From assembly GCA_037447655.1 (NCBI GenBank), contig JBBHKE010001687.1, positions 316,975 through 380,974 of the forward strand: a stretch of 64,000 nt of DNA. The letters run 5' to 3'. The notes below the pieces were generated by a model, which did not search any database, was not told where the DNA came from, and saw only the letters and a program-made list of their open reading frames with translations. This document shows, one piece after another, positions 1 to 11,276 of this stretch (within the stretch, counting starts at the first letter, position 1; every line of letters starts with the position of its first letter). Both the position numbers and the translations under genes were made by a program. The DNA is from Zygnema cylindricum. Lineage: Eukaryota > Streptophyta > Zygnematophyceae > Zygnematales > Zygnemataceae.

Positions 1-1383
1 ATCAATGCGCTGGAGGTTTGGAAATGTTACGTTTAGGGGAAGCGGATCACAGTTATCATGGATCACCACGCTCTACAGTACCTGCAAACACAGCCGAAGT
101 TGTCAAAGAAACAAGTGCAATGGATGACGTTTCTTCAGACCTTCGGGCCGAAACTTGTCATTGAGTATAAGCCAGGCAAGACGAACCCACCGGATGCGCT
201 TTCGAGAAGACACGGAGTCGCTGCTCCAGTGGCAGAGCAACGATCGCAAACATTGCAGGATGTAGACGTAAACTCTGTGAAAAAGAACACCGCAGCGTCA
301 GACGCAGCGCAAGGTCCGAAACTGAGCGCAGTTACTAGTACGGTGCAAGTGGACAAGCAGTGGCTAAGTAGGATCAAGGCCGCATACGACGAGGACAAGG
401 CAATCAAGGAACTGGTAAAACAGAAGGTATTAGTTCGAACCGCCAATGGTATGTGGCGATACAGACCAAGTAAGACAACTAGACTTTATGTTCTGACAAA
501 TCATGACTAATGTCATTCGAAACTTAAAATGAGTCATGACGAGCTGCTTATTGGGCATTTCGGACGGGATAAAATAACTACACGTGTTGCTGAGGCGTAT
601 TACTGGCCGAACATGACTCGCGATATTGCGGAGTATGTCCGGACATGTGACTCCTTTAATAGGAACAAATCAGAATCGGGACAACGAGGTCTGCTACAAC
701 CCCTCCCCATACCATCTGTTCTTTGGGAGGCGATCTTGATGGATTTCATCTTAGCTCTCCTGCTGACTAAGGAGGGCTATGACTCAATCTTCGTTGTCGT
801 CGATTATTTGACGAAAATGGCCTATTTCCTACCCACGTCAACCACAGCCACTGCGCGAGATGTCGCTAACTTATTCTTTTGGGAGATATTCCGCCATCAC
901 GGACTTCCGAAGAGGATCGTCAGCGATCGTGATCAAAAATTTGTGAACCACTTTTGGCAAAAAATATTTGAGCTGTGTGGCACGCGGTTGGCTGTGTCCA
1001 CAGCTTACCACCCTCAAACTAATGGTCAAACTGAAAGGGTGAATTGGACTTTTGAAGAGGCGTTGTGGGCTTATGTCTCGGTGCACCATACAGATTGGGT
1101 GAACCATCTAACAGCGATTGAGGTGGCGTACAACAGTGCGGTGCACTCGTCAACGAATGCTACGCCATTCTCCCTCAATGGACGACAGCCCACTCTTCCA
1201 CAAAACCTATTGGTAGCGGACTGCCCTACGCCGGCAACTCTAGATTTTGCCAAAACGTTGCAAGGGAACTTGGAAAAGGCGGCGAAGGCGCTCCAGCTAG
1301 CAAAGGATCGTCAAAAGTGGCAGGCCGACACTCACAGGAATGAAGCATGTTCAACGTGGGTGTTAAGGTTCGCCTTAATATGA
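1..1383 (+). pseudogene. Ty3/gypsy chromovirus pol fragment: RNase H end and integrase
   Basis: This is the C-terminal part of a Ty3/gypsy polyprotein that enters from outside the window. The stretch from about 50 to 230 matches the end of a gypsy RNase H and its connection (DHHALQYL, then a KPGKTNPPDALSRR tail). After an in-frame TAA at 508-510 the same frame continues with the integrase. The zinc-binding region is damaged: the usual final CxxC reads CDSF. The catalytic core keeps D (about 742), D (about 925, in SDRDQKF) and E (about 1033, in NGQTERVN), with 35 residues between the second D and the E. Integrase would insert the cDNA copy into nuclear DNA. The frame is lost near 1346-1383. 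With at least one stop, a frameshift and a lost zinc ligand, this is a dead copy. Confidence 0.9.
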
Positions 1384-1790
1384 CAAACCTCTCCTTACCG
1401 GGTGCCGTCTCTAAGAATTTAGCACCGAAGTTCACACGCCCATTCACAGTTCTGTCACGTGTGGGTGAGGTGGCTTATAAGTTGGATATCCCGAAGGAGT
1501 GGCATATCCACAATGTCTTCCATGTTTCCCTTCTTAAACCATTTCGCAACCCTGATTCGATGTTTCCTAATCGACGGCGGAATACTCCTTTACCACCCGT
1601 TCGGGGTACCTCGGACTAGTATGAGGTGGAAGAGATCCTTCAGTCGCGCCGCTCTCGAATTCCAACTCCAGCCAGTATCTGGTGTGTTGGAAGGGCTACG
1701 GAGCTGAAGACGGCTCTTGGGTGGAAGAGGAGGATCTGCATTCCCCTGAGTTACTGCGCCGGTTTCAGAAGAGTGAGGACACTCGGCTTC
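1347..1790 (+). pseudogene. Integrase C-terminus and chromodomain of the chromovirus
   Basis: This continues the preceding gypsy integrase after a frameshift. Residues read as the GPY/F-like C-terminal module (KVRLNMTNLSLPG, KFTRPFTVLSRVGEVAYKL, HNVFHVSLLKPF). A TAG at 1617-1619 and a second frameshift near 1670 precede a chromodomain: YEVEEIL at about 1620, then in the other frame CWKGYGAEDGSWVEEEDL at about 1685-1740. Chromodomains at the end of gypsy integrases define chromoviruses and are thought to steer integration toward methylated-histone chromatin. Two breaks make a functional product unlikely. Confidence 0.85.
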
Positions 1791-2262
1791 ACCGGAGGGG
1801 CAATCGTAGCGGCCGCGGTAAAGGAGCGAATCGCAGTGTCGCAACCATCGCAATTATATTGGGGATGCGGCGAATAAACGCAGCGACGATGTTACCGCAC
1901 CGCAGCGATATAGCGCGCATCCACCGCAGGGCAGCATGGTTACGGTGCCGTAAGAGGAATGCAGCGCCACCGCTGCGCTGACAGGAAAGTGCAACGGCGC
2001 AATTGTGTTTCACCACATTGGAGACAACGAACCCTCGGTTTCGCCGCAGCAGCGCAGTTTTATAAATGTTGGACGCTACGATACCCTCGCACGCTGCGAC
2101 GCTTCACAGGGTCCAAACGTGAAACCCTCAACCCTCTTTGATAAAGCCGCCATCCGCCCTTGCGACCAGCCTAGTCCATGCAGTTTAGAGAGTGCTTCAC
2201 TCAGCACAGCTAGTTTACCTTCGCTTCTAAAATTATCTGAATTGTCCTACACGACAGCATCC
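1791..2262 (+). repeat. GC-rich stretch, possible LTR with a TATA box
   Basis: After the chromodomain the sequence is GC-rich, with many scattered GCAGCG/CGCTGC words and no credible coding frame. A TATA-like TTTATAAAT lies near 2060, about 200 bp before an ATG at 2263. The position after a pol gene and the TATA box fit a 3' LTR or leader, but I could not find a partner copy or clear TG/CA ends, so the assignment is tentative. Confidence 0.3.
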
Positions 2263-3420
2263 ATGGCGTCATCATCCTCCCCACCACCAAAGAGGAGAAG
2301 ACTGGTACGTGTGGGGCAGGGAGATGTGCCCCGTCCCGATAGACTGTTGGTGGCGACGCAGGCCATGGTAGAGGTCTGACCGGAGGAGGGAGGTAGTGGA
2401 AGAGTTGATGTTAGAAGAGACAGCTAATAGCGAGGCACCAGCGAAATAAAAATTAAGTGGAGGAGAGGGGTCGTAAAATTTGCAAGACCCCGAGTATAAC
2501 CAACTCCGAGTGGGAGACCTGGAGGATGAAGAAGATCACGAGCTCTCGGACGTTGAGGAGCTTGAACGAGAGCCGACACCTCCACCAATAGAAGAGGGTG
2601 CCTCATATCTAGAGGTGATGAGGGACCCTAACATGGAGAGCACCGCCGACGAGCAGTCCTCGGAGAGCTTTGAGAAGAAGGCAAAGGCTCAGTACCCCAA
2701 CAGGGATGAGGTATTCGTCCTTCGACGGGAGAAAGGAGAAACGAAAGGAGAAAGTCAAAAAGAAGAAGAAATCCCCGACTACTTTTTTCCACTTCCTATT
2801 CATACTCAACACCAAGATTCGCCTTCAGCTTCGCCAAACGCTTTTATTGGGATCCTTCAGAGTGGCCGGCGGTATAGCGTACAGGAAAACCTGGAGATTC
2901 CCTCAACATTTCCTCCATGTGTCGTCGCATCCAACCTGGATTTTTATGAGGACGAATGACTTAGGGAAAAACCATAAACGCTATGTGCATTTGAACCCTC
3001 ATGCCTTATCCTTTGTGGAGGTGGTAGAGGACCACTATCGGTACAGGGTGGACGTTCCAGGGGTGCTCTGCCAATATCACCATGGGATGTCCATCTTCAC
3101 GACATCATCTCTAGGGCGCAAGTCACACCCGAGGTACGTGCGCTCAAGCAAGTAGGGAAGAACGCTCTGCAGCGGGCCCGCGCTGCCAAGAAACAAGTTT
3201 CCTTCAAATTAAGGAAGGTACCCCGGTGAGAACTAGCAGATGAAGTGGCGAAGGAAGCACAATAAATCGAAGAACCCGAAGCTCCCCTGATCCCGACATC
3301 CGAAGTACCTCCACCGGCGGCCATTCCACCACAACCCAAAGCACCAGAGGTTGCGCCGGGGAAGGTAAGGACCAAATTTGGGAGCGGATCACTGGGAGAA
3401 GCCTAGCAGCGACGGACCAT
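2263..3420 (+). pseudogene. Unassigned broken coding stretch, possibly a gag N-terminal region
   Basis: I do not recognise a family. An ATG at 2263 opens a short Ser/Pro then basic peptide (PPPKRRR) that stops at 2379. From 2480 to 2959 another frame gives an acidic, low-complexity protein (EDEEDHELSDVEELERE). The same frame after the TGA at 2957 reads protein-like again at about 3110-3400 (EVRALKQVGKNALQRARAAK, then Pro-rich PPPAAIPPQPKAPEVAPG) with stops in between. Basic, acidic and proline-rich low-complexity segments directly before a copia gag are consistent with a gag extension or a captured host fragment. No catalytic motif is visible. Confidence 0.35.
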
Positions 3421-3426
3421 CATATT

Positions 3427-4179
3427 GTGCTACTGGAGACTCGATGTGAGCACCTTCAAAATCAACTGGACACTCTACAACAAGATTTTGAGGAGTACCG
3501 TGAGGAGAAATACGCGAAACTTTATGAGGAAGAGGAGGAGAGCGACGATGATGATCTTAAGGTGTTTAATAAGACCATTGTCTTCACGGGTGCTAACTTT
3601 GCAATTTGGAAGAGATACATTCGAGGAGCATTCACACCGAAAAAACTTTGGGACATCGTCATCGGGGAAGAAACACGACCGGATCCTTCCGAGGATCCGG
3701 CCGGCGCAAAGAAGTGGGACAAGAAAGATATGGCGGCCTCCACCGCACTAATACAAAGTTGTGCTAGTTCTATGCATGAACATCTTCTAACTCATGATAC
3801 GGCTTATGATTGTTGGACCGCTTTGCAAAATGCGTTTGAAAAAGGATTTGAGGCAAATGAAAACTATCTCTTTGAGGAGTATATTGGGTTTAGAATGAAA
3901 GAGAATGAGTCTATTGATGATGGAGTCAAAAGGTTTAATGTTATCATAGAACAACTTAACTCACTCAATAACTTCCCTACAGAAAAAGAGAGGTTGTTTG
4001 TTTTCATGGGGAGTCTTCCAAGCAAGTTTGCGGTAGCAAAAGAGGTCATCAAGGGGCGAGAGAAACCAACAATGGCATACGCTATCAATCACTTGAAGAG
4101 TACGGAAAAGGAGAAAGCAACACCGAAAGAGGAAAACAAAGGGTCATCCTACCAGAGTTATCAAGAGGAGGATGATTGA
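3427..4179 (+). pseudogene. Copia (CO1) Gag, capsid region
   Basis: This 250-residue open frame is a Ty1/copia Gag of the UBN2 type. An N-terminal coiled-coil-like acidic segment (LQNQLDTLQQDFEEY, EEEEESDDDD) is followed by the capsid core: FTGANFAIWKRYIRGAF, WDIVIGEE, then the helical region ending with MGSLPSKFAVAKEVIKG. Gag forms the virus-like particle in which reverse transcription occurs. The frame stops at 4177-4179 (TGA). The same frame then continues with a Gly/Arg-rich stretch and the zinc knuckles, so the stop is a secondary mutation. Confidence 0.85.
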
Positions 4180-4984
4180 GGAGCTTACAACTTTAGGGGA
4201 TATAAGGGGAGAGGAGGTGGACATCGTGGACGAGGAGGCAGGTCACAGGGCCCAGGGAGAGGATCATATCAACGTGATACCTCTCAGATGACTTGTTACA
4301 ATTGTAACTAGATTGGGCATGGCTCTTTTGAATGCACAGACAAAAGTAAACAGTGTAACTTTTGTCATAAATGCGGACACACCGGTCGCGGTTGTTATCA
4401 AAACAAGGGAAACAATCGCGGAGGGGGACAATTTAGAGGCGGAGGAAGTGGAGGAAGTGGAGGAAGTGGAAAAAGCTCATCAGGTAGAGGGGATTTTGTT
4501 GGGGATGGGCCAATGGGACAGGATCAAGAATTTTTCGTTTCACTTATCGAGGAATCACAGGAAAAGGAGGACATTCTATTTCACACACAAGGCAAGGAGA
4601 ATAAGGGAAAATTTAGCAGTTGGATCATAGATTCAGGTGCCACACATCACATGTGTTCAGATCTAGGATTATTCAGTGACATCAGAAAACTCACTATACC
4701 AAAATCCATCATAGTGGCTAATGGTTCAATGATGGTCATCGATATAGTGGGAACAGTACGGTTGGATCTACCGACACAAGATAGGGAAGGGAAAACTAGA
4801 GTCAATAGAGTACGCTTTAACAATGTGCTTTATAATCCGGGGGGGTGCATTAATCTCTTAAGTGTCCCACAGCTTCAAAAGAAAGGAGGAAGAGCCACAT
4901 GCTTGGAATGAGGTAGAATCATTTTGAGTAGTAAAACAGGACCATTTGCAGAAGGCATTGTAACTGAAAAAAAATCAAAGTAGG
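4180..4984 (+). pseudogene. Copia (CO1) zinc knuckles and aspartic protease
   Basis: This lies in the same frame as the preceding gag after its stop. An RGG-rich segment (about 4195-4270) is followed by two CCHC zinc knuckles. The first, at about 4297, carries an in-frame TAG inside it. The second (CNFCHKCGHTGRGC) matches CX2CX4HX4C exactly. The retropepsin active site DSGATHHM starts at about 4630 (ILVD-type position WIIDSGATHH), and the flap-like and C-terminal part (NVLYNPGGCINLLSVPQL) follows. Knuckles package RNA and the protease cuts the polyprotein. TGA at 4909 and TAG near 4981 break the frame. Confidence 0.85.
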
Positions 4985-5904
4985 TTGATTTGGAGAAAAC
5001 CACAAAACAGGACGGCGGATGAAGAAGGTCATCTCCATTCGGTAGAGGTCAACAAGGAGGACCTCACGTTGTGGCACCATCGTATATGTCACACTTCAGA
5101 GAGTAATATTAAGGAGATGATTCGTCATGGGGCGGTTCGAGGGCTAGATGTGGCAACAAGAGAGAAGGTCATTAAATGTGTTGGATGCACAAAAGGGAAA
5201 CATAAAAGAAAGCCTCATCCGGTGAAAGATCTTCAATTCAAAGCGAATGCCCCTCTAGATCTAGTCCATGTAGATCTTTGTGGGGACACACATTTAAAAA
5301 CCATTGGAAAAAATAAGTACATTATAATGATAGTGGATGATTTCAGCAGAAAGACATGGGTATATCTTTTAAAAGCTAAGTTCAGACGCTCTTGAAACAT
5401 TTAAAGACTTTGTGGTCATGGCTGTGAGGGAAAGTGGGAGGCTGGTAAAGGCGGTACGCTCAGACCGAGGAGGTGAATTTCTTGCTTTCACCGATTATTG
5501 TAAAGAGACTGGGATTAAGCAGCAATTCACGGCTCCTTATTCCCCACAATCAATGGAATTGCAGAGAGGAAGAATTGGACATTGCAAGAGATGGTGCGAG
5601 CCATGCCCCATACGACGAAACTCACACATCGTCTTTAGGGAGAAGTAATCAAGGCAGCTAACCATATTATCAATAGTAGAATAAACTCCGCTTTGGGCAA
5701 CAAAACACTGGAGGAACTTTGGAGTGGACAAACACCTACGGTAAACACTTAAGGAATTGGGGATGTGAGGCTATGGGATACATAGAGGAAATAAATCGGG
5801 AGGGAAAGTTTGCTGCACGGTCATGGAAAGGATATTTTGTGGGATATAGTAAGAACTCAATGCAGTATAAGATTTACAACCTAGTTACTAGAAGGGCTAA
5901 ATAG
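4985..5904 (+). pseudogene. Copia (CO1) integrase
   Basis: The GAG-pre-integrase zinc domain is intact (LWHHRICHTSESN then CVGCTKGK: HHCC), followed by the core. The first Asp is in LVHVDLCGD (about 5270) and the second is in VRSDRGGEF (about 5460) in another frame. The glutamate region at about 5545-5575 has been shifted out of frame, so the D,D,E triad is not in one reading frame. The copia C-terminal motif WKGYFVGYSKNS is at about 5827. At least three frameshifts separate these blocks. Confidence 0.85.
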
Positions 5905-6500
5905 TCTAGAAATGTGGAGTTTAATGAGAACTTGGAATGGATGGTGAAATGAGCTAATGAGTCCAAACAAGCTCAAGATTATGAGGAGGAAAGTCATTAT
6001 GAGAAGTTCACTGGAGAGGAGGAGGTAGAGGACGAAGTTTTGTCAGAGGTAGGGACGAAGAAAAAGGTGCGATTTGTGGAGAAACCTTTAGAGAAAGTTT
6101 CGACACCTAAGCTTAGCGGCACCAAATCACAAGGAGACAAGGTCACCACAGAATCACCCACAGGTATTGACAACGTGACATCAAAAGAGACACCCCTAGA
6201 GAAGGAGGATGATGACAAGATTGAGAACAGTGATTGGGATAAAGAATATGTAGATGACGTACGGAGAAGTTAAAGATCCACTAAAGGGAAGGCACCGGAA
6301 CGGATTTCACCTGGACAGTCATATAAAAAGAAAACCAGCTACCAGAGGGCAATTTCCGGAATTAGAGAAGAAAGGGCGGAATCTTTTCTCTTATGAAAGG
6401 CAATTACAGAAAATCGTCCAGCGAATCCTCAATCATACCAAGAGGCTCGAGACTCGGACGAATGGGAGGAGAAGTGGAATCTGGCGTTTATCAAAGAATT
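5905..6500 (+). pseudogene. Copia (CO1) linker between integrase and RT
   Basis: This acidic, charged region (EEEVEDEVLSEVGTKKKVRFVEKP and similar) corresponds to the poorly conserved spacer between copia integrase and reverse transcriptase. It is broken by several stops and frame changes (for example TAG near 5902 and TAA near 6271). No enzymatic motif is expected or seen here. Confidence 0.6.
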
Positions 6501-7319
6501 TTATTATGTAAAATCGAATGGGCGTTTTGAAGAGGTAGATTTACCGGTTGGTAAGAAGGCGATTGACTCAAAGTGGGTTTTTAAGACAAAGACGGGAGCT
6601 TTGGGAGAAATTCTTAAGTATAAGGGGCGGTTAGTATGCAAAGGCTTTCAGCAGAAGGAGGGTATTGATTATTCAGAGACTTTTACTCCTGTGGTTAAGT
6701 TTGATTTATTGCGAGCAATTATTGCAATGGCGGCGGCGGAAGGAATGCATATCCAACAGATGGATGTAGAGACAACTTTCTTAAATGGAGAATTAGAAGA
6801 GGAGGTGTATATGAAAAATCCAGAAGGAGTTTCTGGAAAAGATGGAAAAGTATGGAGGTTGTGGAAGGCTTTGTATGGTTTGAAGCAGGCACCAAGAACA
6901 TGGAACCATAAGCTTCACAAGGTCTTACTAATTTTGGGATTTAGGAGGCTTACTGCAGATTGTGGAGTATATATTCGGGGAGAAGGTACGGACATGGTAA
7001 TTTTCAGTGTTTACGTAGATGATTTCATTTCTATCTCTCACAACTTGGACTTACTTAGAGAATTAAAGATTGAATTTCAAAAGTATTTAAAATCACAGAC
7101 TTAGGAGATGCACAATACATTGTGGGAGTTCAGATTCAGAGGAGAAAGAACAGAGATATTAAGTTGAACCAAGAATAATATGCAAAAGAGGTACTTGAAA
7201 GATTTGGGTTTTTAGATTGTAAGCCACTTGGAACTCCCCTTGATCCTCGTGACAAGCTTTCTAGTTTTGTTAAAAGTCCCGACGTTGATGCCCCGTATAG
7301 GGAGGCGGTCGGAAGCTTA
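6501..7319 (+). pseudogene. Copia (CO1) reverse transcriptase
   Basis: This is an RVT_2-type polymerase. SKWVFKTK at about 6570 is followed by RLVCKGFQQKEGIDYSETFTPVVK and the first catalytic Asp region QQMDVETTFLNGELEEEVYM at about 6758. Next are LYGLKQAPRTWN at about 6870 and the catalytic YVDD box at about 7012. The open part runs to TAG at 7102-7104. A further frame carries the ending (LGDAQYIVGVQIQRRKN). All catalytic residues of the palm are present, so this is the best preserved domain of the element apart from its RNase H. Confidence 0.9.
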
Positions 7320-7949
7320 ATGTATTTGAGTGTCGGTACTAGGCCAAACATTAGTGCTGCAGTGAGCGTGGTTAGTCGATATTGTAGCAATCCTAAAAAA
7401 ATACATTGGGAGGCAGTGAAGAGAATATTTAGATATTTGGCTGGAACACTTAGTCTTGGAATTGTTTATAGGAAAGATGAGAGCTTGAGTTGTTATGGGT
7501 ATTGTGATGCCGATTATGGAGGAGACCATGATACAGGAAGGTCTACGTCAGGATATGTGTTTTTACTTGCAGGTGGAGCTATCTCGTGGAATTCCCGTTT
7601 ACAACCTACTGTGGCACTTTCATCGACGGAGGCGGAATATAAGGCTGCATGTCATGCTGCGAAGAATGCTGTGTGGATTAAGGAATTTCTATCAGAAGTT
7701 GGAGTGGAAAAAGAATGCATGCAAATACTAAGTGATAATATGTCTTCCATTGCACTTAGTAAAAATCCTATTTTGCATAAGCGCACTAAACACATTAAAA
7801 TTCAGTGGCATTTTGTTCGAGATTTGGTTGCGGAAAAAGAAGTTGAATTTTTGTTTGTTCCTACAGAAGAACAAGCTGTTGATATGTTAACCAAAGCAGC
7901 ATTGAAGGAAGTCTATGAAATGGGAAAGATATTAGTGGGCATGGAGTAA
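7320..7949 (+). pseudogene. Copia (CO1) RNase H
   Basis: A 209-residue open frame covers the end of the RT connection (PNISAAVSVVSRYCSNPKKIHWEAVKRIFRYL) and the RNase H. Its acidic residues sit in CDADYGGD (about 7506), ALSSTEAEYKA (about 7630) and LSDNMSS (about 7734). It ends with ADMLTKA-type residues (VDMLTKAALKEV). RNase H removes the RNA template during cDNA synthesis. The polypurine tract lies about 30 bp after its stop. Confidence 0.9.
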
Positions 7950-7972
7950 GAGGGGGCTTTTGAGTGTCTCAG

Positions 7973-8548
7973 TAAGAGGGGGAATGTTAGGATATTCTAC
8001 TGAGCACTCACTTAGCGACGAGATACTCTCGTAGCTAAAGTGCGACGACTAGCGACAAAAGTAGTCTCGTCGCTAAATATTTGAAGTGACGTAGAAGTTA
8101 GCGACGAAGTAGTTTCGTCGCTGGATATTTGAAGTGACGTAGAAATTAAGTGTTCGTTTCGTTTCACGTATGTTTGAATAGTACAATAGAAGTGACGTGG
8201 AAATTGCTTGGTAGTTTCGGTTCACGTAAGTTCAAGTCATACCGTGTGATTCAAGTTGGTTCGCGGTTGACTCTCTTTGTCGTACCGTGTTGTTCAAGTC
8301 GGTTCAACTTATTGGTCGTGTGTTTCACCGCGTTGGTTCCTACACGTTTTTGGTCGTGTACCTATATATACTTGTTGAGACTTTGTGGTAGTATTATCTT
8401 TCGGAGGTATAGCTTGTGAAGAAGGCGTAAAAAGGTCAGAAGTAAAAGGAAGGAAGAAAAAGGAGTTGTATTTGCATTGTGCTTAATATATATATTGAAT
8501 GTTTTTGGAGGAACACCATTGTGAAGTGTATTTTATTTGGATTGTAAT
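7973..8548 (+). repeat. CO1 polypurine tract and 3' LTR
   Basis: A polypurine tract (AAGAGGGGGAA, ending 7984) is followed at 7985 by TGTTAGGATATTC, a normal LTR start. The LTR carries a hairpin array (8013-8122) and a TATA box (TATATATA, about 8363). The 3' end is placed near 8548 (TTTCACCCA) but is uncertain because no 5' LTR partner was found upstream of the gag. CO1 therefore seems to have lost its left end. Confidence 0.6.
8013..8146. repeat. Hairpin array in the CO1 LTR
   Basis: Three inverted repeats follow one another at 8013-8037, 8050-8075 and 8100-8122. All are built on TAGCGACGA with TCGTCGCTA. The third has perfect 9-bp arms (AGCGACGAA / TTCGTCGCT). The last two are each followed by a near-identical ATATTTGAAGTGACGTAGAA, giving a tandem unit of about 48 bp. 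Confidence 0.75.
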
Positions 8549-8558
8549 CTTTCACCCA

Positions 8559-8969
8559 CCGATGTTTTTCGATTACAGCAAAGGAACTCCTCCACCAGAA
8601 ACCTCTAGAAGGCATACACGGAGACAAACACCTTTCCCTCGTAGTCTTCATTCATCTCCCTCCCTTTCTCCACCAATCCCTCAAGGACCACCGCTGATTG
8701 AACCTATTCTCCACATTCCCTCGGTGGAAACAGTTCGCCGAGAGGAACGGGCCTCTCCGGGGTATAGAGGAGCCAGACTTCGGGCCGCTTTTCCCAAGGT
8801 GATTAGCTCCTCGTTTCCCAAGGGCCAACTCCAAGGAGATACATGTCATCTCACTATTCCACCAGTAACCGGAGCTTCCTCAGTGGGGGGGAGTGCCATC
8901 TCTCGTCAAGCAGCTCCTTCTACCGGAGAAGGAGGAGGCTCCGAACCACCCGACGTTGATCCGGGGTAA
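8559..8969 (+). pseudogene. Proline-rich open frame before the GY2 gag
   Basis: This open stretch encodes a Pro/Ser/Arg-rich peptide (TPPPETSRRHTRRQTPFPRS, SPPIPQGPPL) with no known domain. It is not in frame with the Gag that follows at 9047. It may be a decayed N-terminal part of that Gag or leader sequence. Composition alone does not decide. Confidence 0.3.
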
Positions 8970-9046
8970 TTTCACCGGTTTAGTTTGTCAGCCCCACCGG
9001 ACCACCCTCTTGTCATTTCACCAACCTTGCAGAAGCTGAAAAAAAA

Positions 9047-10051
9047 ATGGGGGACGCGAGGATCTTTACAGGAGATAGCTCGGGAATCGCTTTCTCTGAT
9101 TTCGAATTGCTGTAGAAGTCGTTCACCCAATCTGAAATCAACAAATACATTGGCGGAGCCATTCTGGATGACTTCGAGACCACGCTTTTCCCCATTATGG
9201 TGAACTATCTTGCTGGTGGAGCTTTGGCAGACTATAAGGAGCGACAACCTCTTCTGATGGCTCCCAGCATCAAAATATCAGACCCTATCCTTGATGAGGC
9301 AGTCTTGCAGGCGGAAGCAGACTTGGCTGCGGCTGCTGCCGCTCCTGTCACCGCCCTCTTCACTGAGGACATGAAACTGTAGGCACAAGGACAAGCCTAC
9401 GTTGCTCAGCTTCAGGCCATCCAGGAGGCCAATGCAACCACTCGGATGGTTGCAGACCCAACCCCCTATACCACTCTTTTGAATGCCTGGAGACTCCTTT
9501 ACACTGAGAGGAATGAATCTGCTATCAAGGAATTCACGGAATTCCATTGCCAAAAGAGTGAAACACCCCAGACTCTTTTTAACAAATTGTCCAGCCTCTG
9601 TCAAAAGACCAAACTCTCAACCATTGATCTTCCGGCCATGGCAACCAAATATTTCATCGCCGTCCGAAATTCGTTCGGATCGACGGGGCAGGCAGCCCTC
9701 GATAATTAAATTGCTGGACAGGCCATCCAGGACGTCAATCCCACCGCCAAAGAAATCTCTCTGGCCGCCATGAAGCTTTATGATCAAATTGTCCACCGCG
9801 AGGCCCAGGAAAAAGCGGTAATCGGGAAAACCCGAGGGAACTTTGCAGGATTTGCCGGAGAAATGCCTCCCGAACATGAAGAGTCGGCCGAACTTTTAGC
9901 CTTGCGGAAGCTCAAGGGGAAACAGGTGGTGGATAGCGGATCCGAACCTGCCATGGGGGCCAATGACCGTGTCTTCCTCTATAACTGTTTAAACTGTCAA
10001 CAAACAGGTCATGGATGGAAGCGATGCCCCGGAAGCTCAAACCGGAATTAG
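9047..10051 (+). pseudogene. GY2 Gag with zinc knuckle
   Basis: An ATG at 9047 opens a frame (MGDARIFTGDSSGIAFSDF) that continues, through stops near 9113, 9380-9382 and 9707-9709, to 10051. The middle is the helical retrotransposon Gag core: TPYTTLLNAWRLLYTERN, EFTEFHCQKSETPQTLFNKL and AMATKYFIAVRNSF. It ends in a CCHC knuckle, CLNCQQTGHGWKRC (about 9990-10030). An Ala-rich segment lies near 9300. It would form the particle of the GY2 element. With three stops, this copy cannot make it unless the stops are suppressed. Confidence 0.75.
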
Positions 10052-10899
10052 CTCTTAAGCAGAAGGAATGGGAGAAGCAGAGAGCTGAAACAACAAAGAG
10101 GCAGCAACAAAAGAAGCAAGGAGGAGGGTCAGACGATAAAACATCGGTGAACAAAGACAATTACCGGCCGACGCCACGATCTGAGACTGCAAAGATGTCG
10201 CAAGCCCAATTGCGACAGATAAAACTTCCAAAATTTGATGACGCGCAAATCTCAAATGAATTGCTGGGCAAATATACCACCGAAGGCTCCAAGTGTGAGG
10301 CTTGCGGTTTCATGGGTCACAAGGAAGGGCAGTGCTTCCGAAAGAATCGAGTTCCTAAAGAGATGATGCAATATGCACTGTTCACCAAAGAAGGTGAAAC
10401 GGCCGTGAATCCTCTCTCGTTGCAGCTTCTTTACCCTTAGAAACGGCGCACCCCGGAGAACCCGGAACGACAACCAATAGGTCAAGCCCGATTAACCCCG
10501 GAGGTTATCATCCAACAGCACAGCCAGCAAATGGCAGCCATGGCTGCAGAATTGGCAGCGCTGCGATTAGGATCGCCCTCCAAGACTCTTGCTCTAACGG
10601 CCGCCCAGAAACTCCACCGGAGAAAGCAAGAATTACTACAGAAGCTGGCGGAGCTTGAACAGGAAACCGCAGCGGGCGAAGACGATAAAGAGGTGATGGG
10701 ATGGGACATGGAACCTCTGAAAGCACATCACGCACAAACCTTCATTTCGAAGCCTGGAATGTCGGTGTGGGGGACAATCGCAGGCAGCTTCGCAACTCAA
10801 CCTTGGCGCAACGAAGGGACAGGCAAAAGCTCGCTCCACGAGACCAGAAGAGGAACGCTACTAGACCTTTTTCCTTCACCCCTAGGGCCGTCATCCTAA
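10015..10899 (+). pseudogene. GY2 second zinc knuckle and coiled-coil region
   Basis: A frame shifted relative to the Gag gives a Lys/Gln-rich segment (KQKEWEKQRAETTKRQQQKK), then a second CCHC knuckle CEACGFMGHKEGQC at about 10292-10333. After a TAG at 10438 comes a predicted coiled coil (LTAAQKLHRRKQELLQKLAELEQE). It probably belongs to the Gag C-terminus or Gag-Pol junction. Confidence 0.6.
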
Positions 10900-11276
10900 A
10901 CGACAACATAGGTCTCGGAATCAAATCTACAAACCCACCTCCACCTGCCGCAACGAAACTGCCTCCGGGATTCAAAAATTACAAGAAAACCAAATCAAGG
11001 AACATGGAGGAACGAGAAAAGGAGAAAGAGACGCGTGACAACCAAGACTGGTTCGAAAAATATTTGGCGGAACGCTCGGAGGATAACACGCCAGAAACGC
11101 CGCCCGCGCCAGAATCCGACCAAGAAATTGAGGAAGCAGGGGGGGGGGGAGAAGAATCAACCGGTGGGGGAGAAGAATCAACCGGTGGGGGAGAAGAATC
11201 AACCGGTGGAACCAACAGATTCCTCCATTTCATCGCCGAAATTCAACCTCTTTCCTCCAAACCAGCGGTGATGTAA
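10743..11276 (+). pseudogene. GY2 charged linker with GGGEEST repeats
   Basis: This open frame encodes a basic then acidic, Pro-rich linker (PPPPAATKLPPGFKNYKKTK, EEREKEKETRDNQDW, TPETPPAPESDQEIEE) that lies before the protease. From about 11140 to 11210 a 21-bp unit is repeated three times, giving GGGEEST repeats. It has no enzymatic motif and probably is the spacer between Gag and protease. Confidence 0.5.

Noticed and set aside
3000-3090. Hsp20-like segment (YRVDVPGV)
   Set aside because: Only a few residues match, without the rest of an alpha-crystallin domain.
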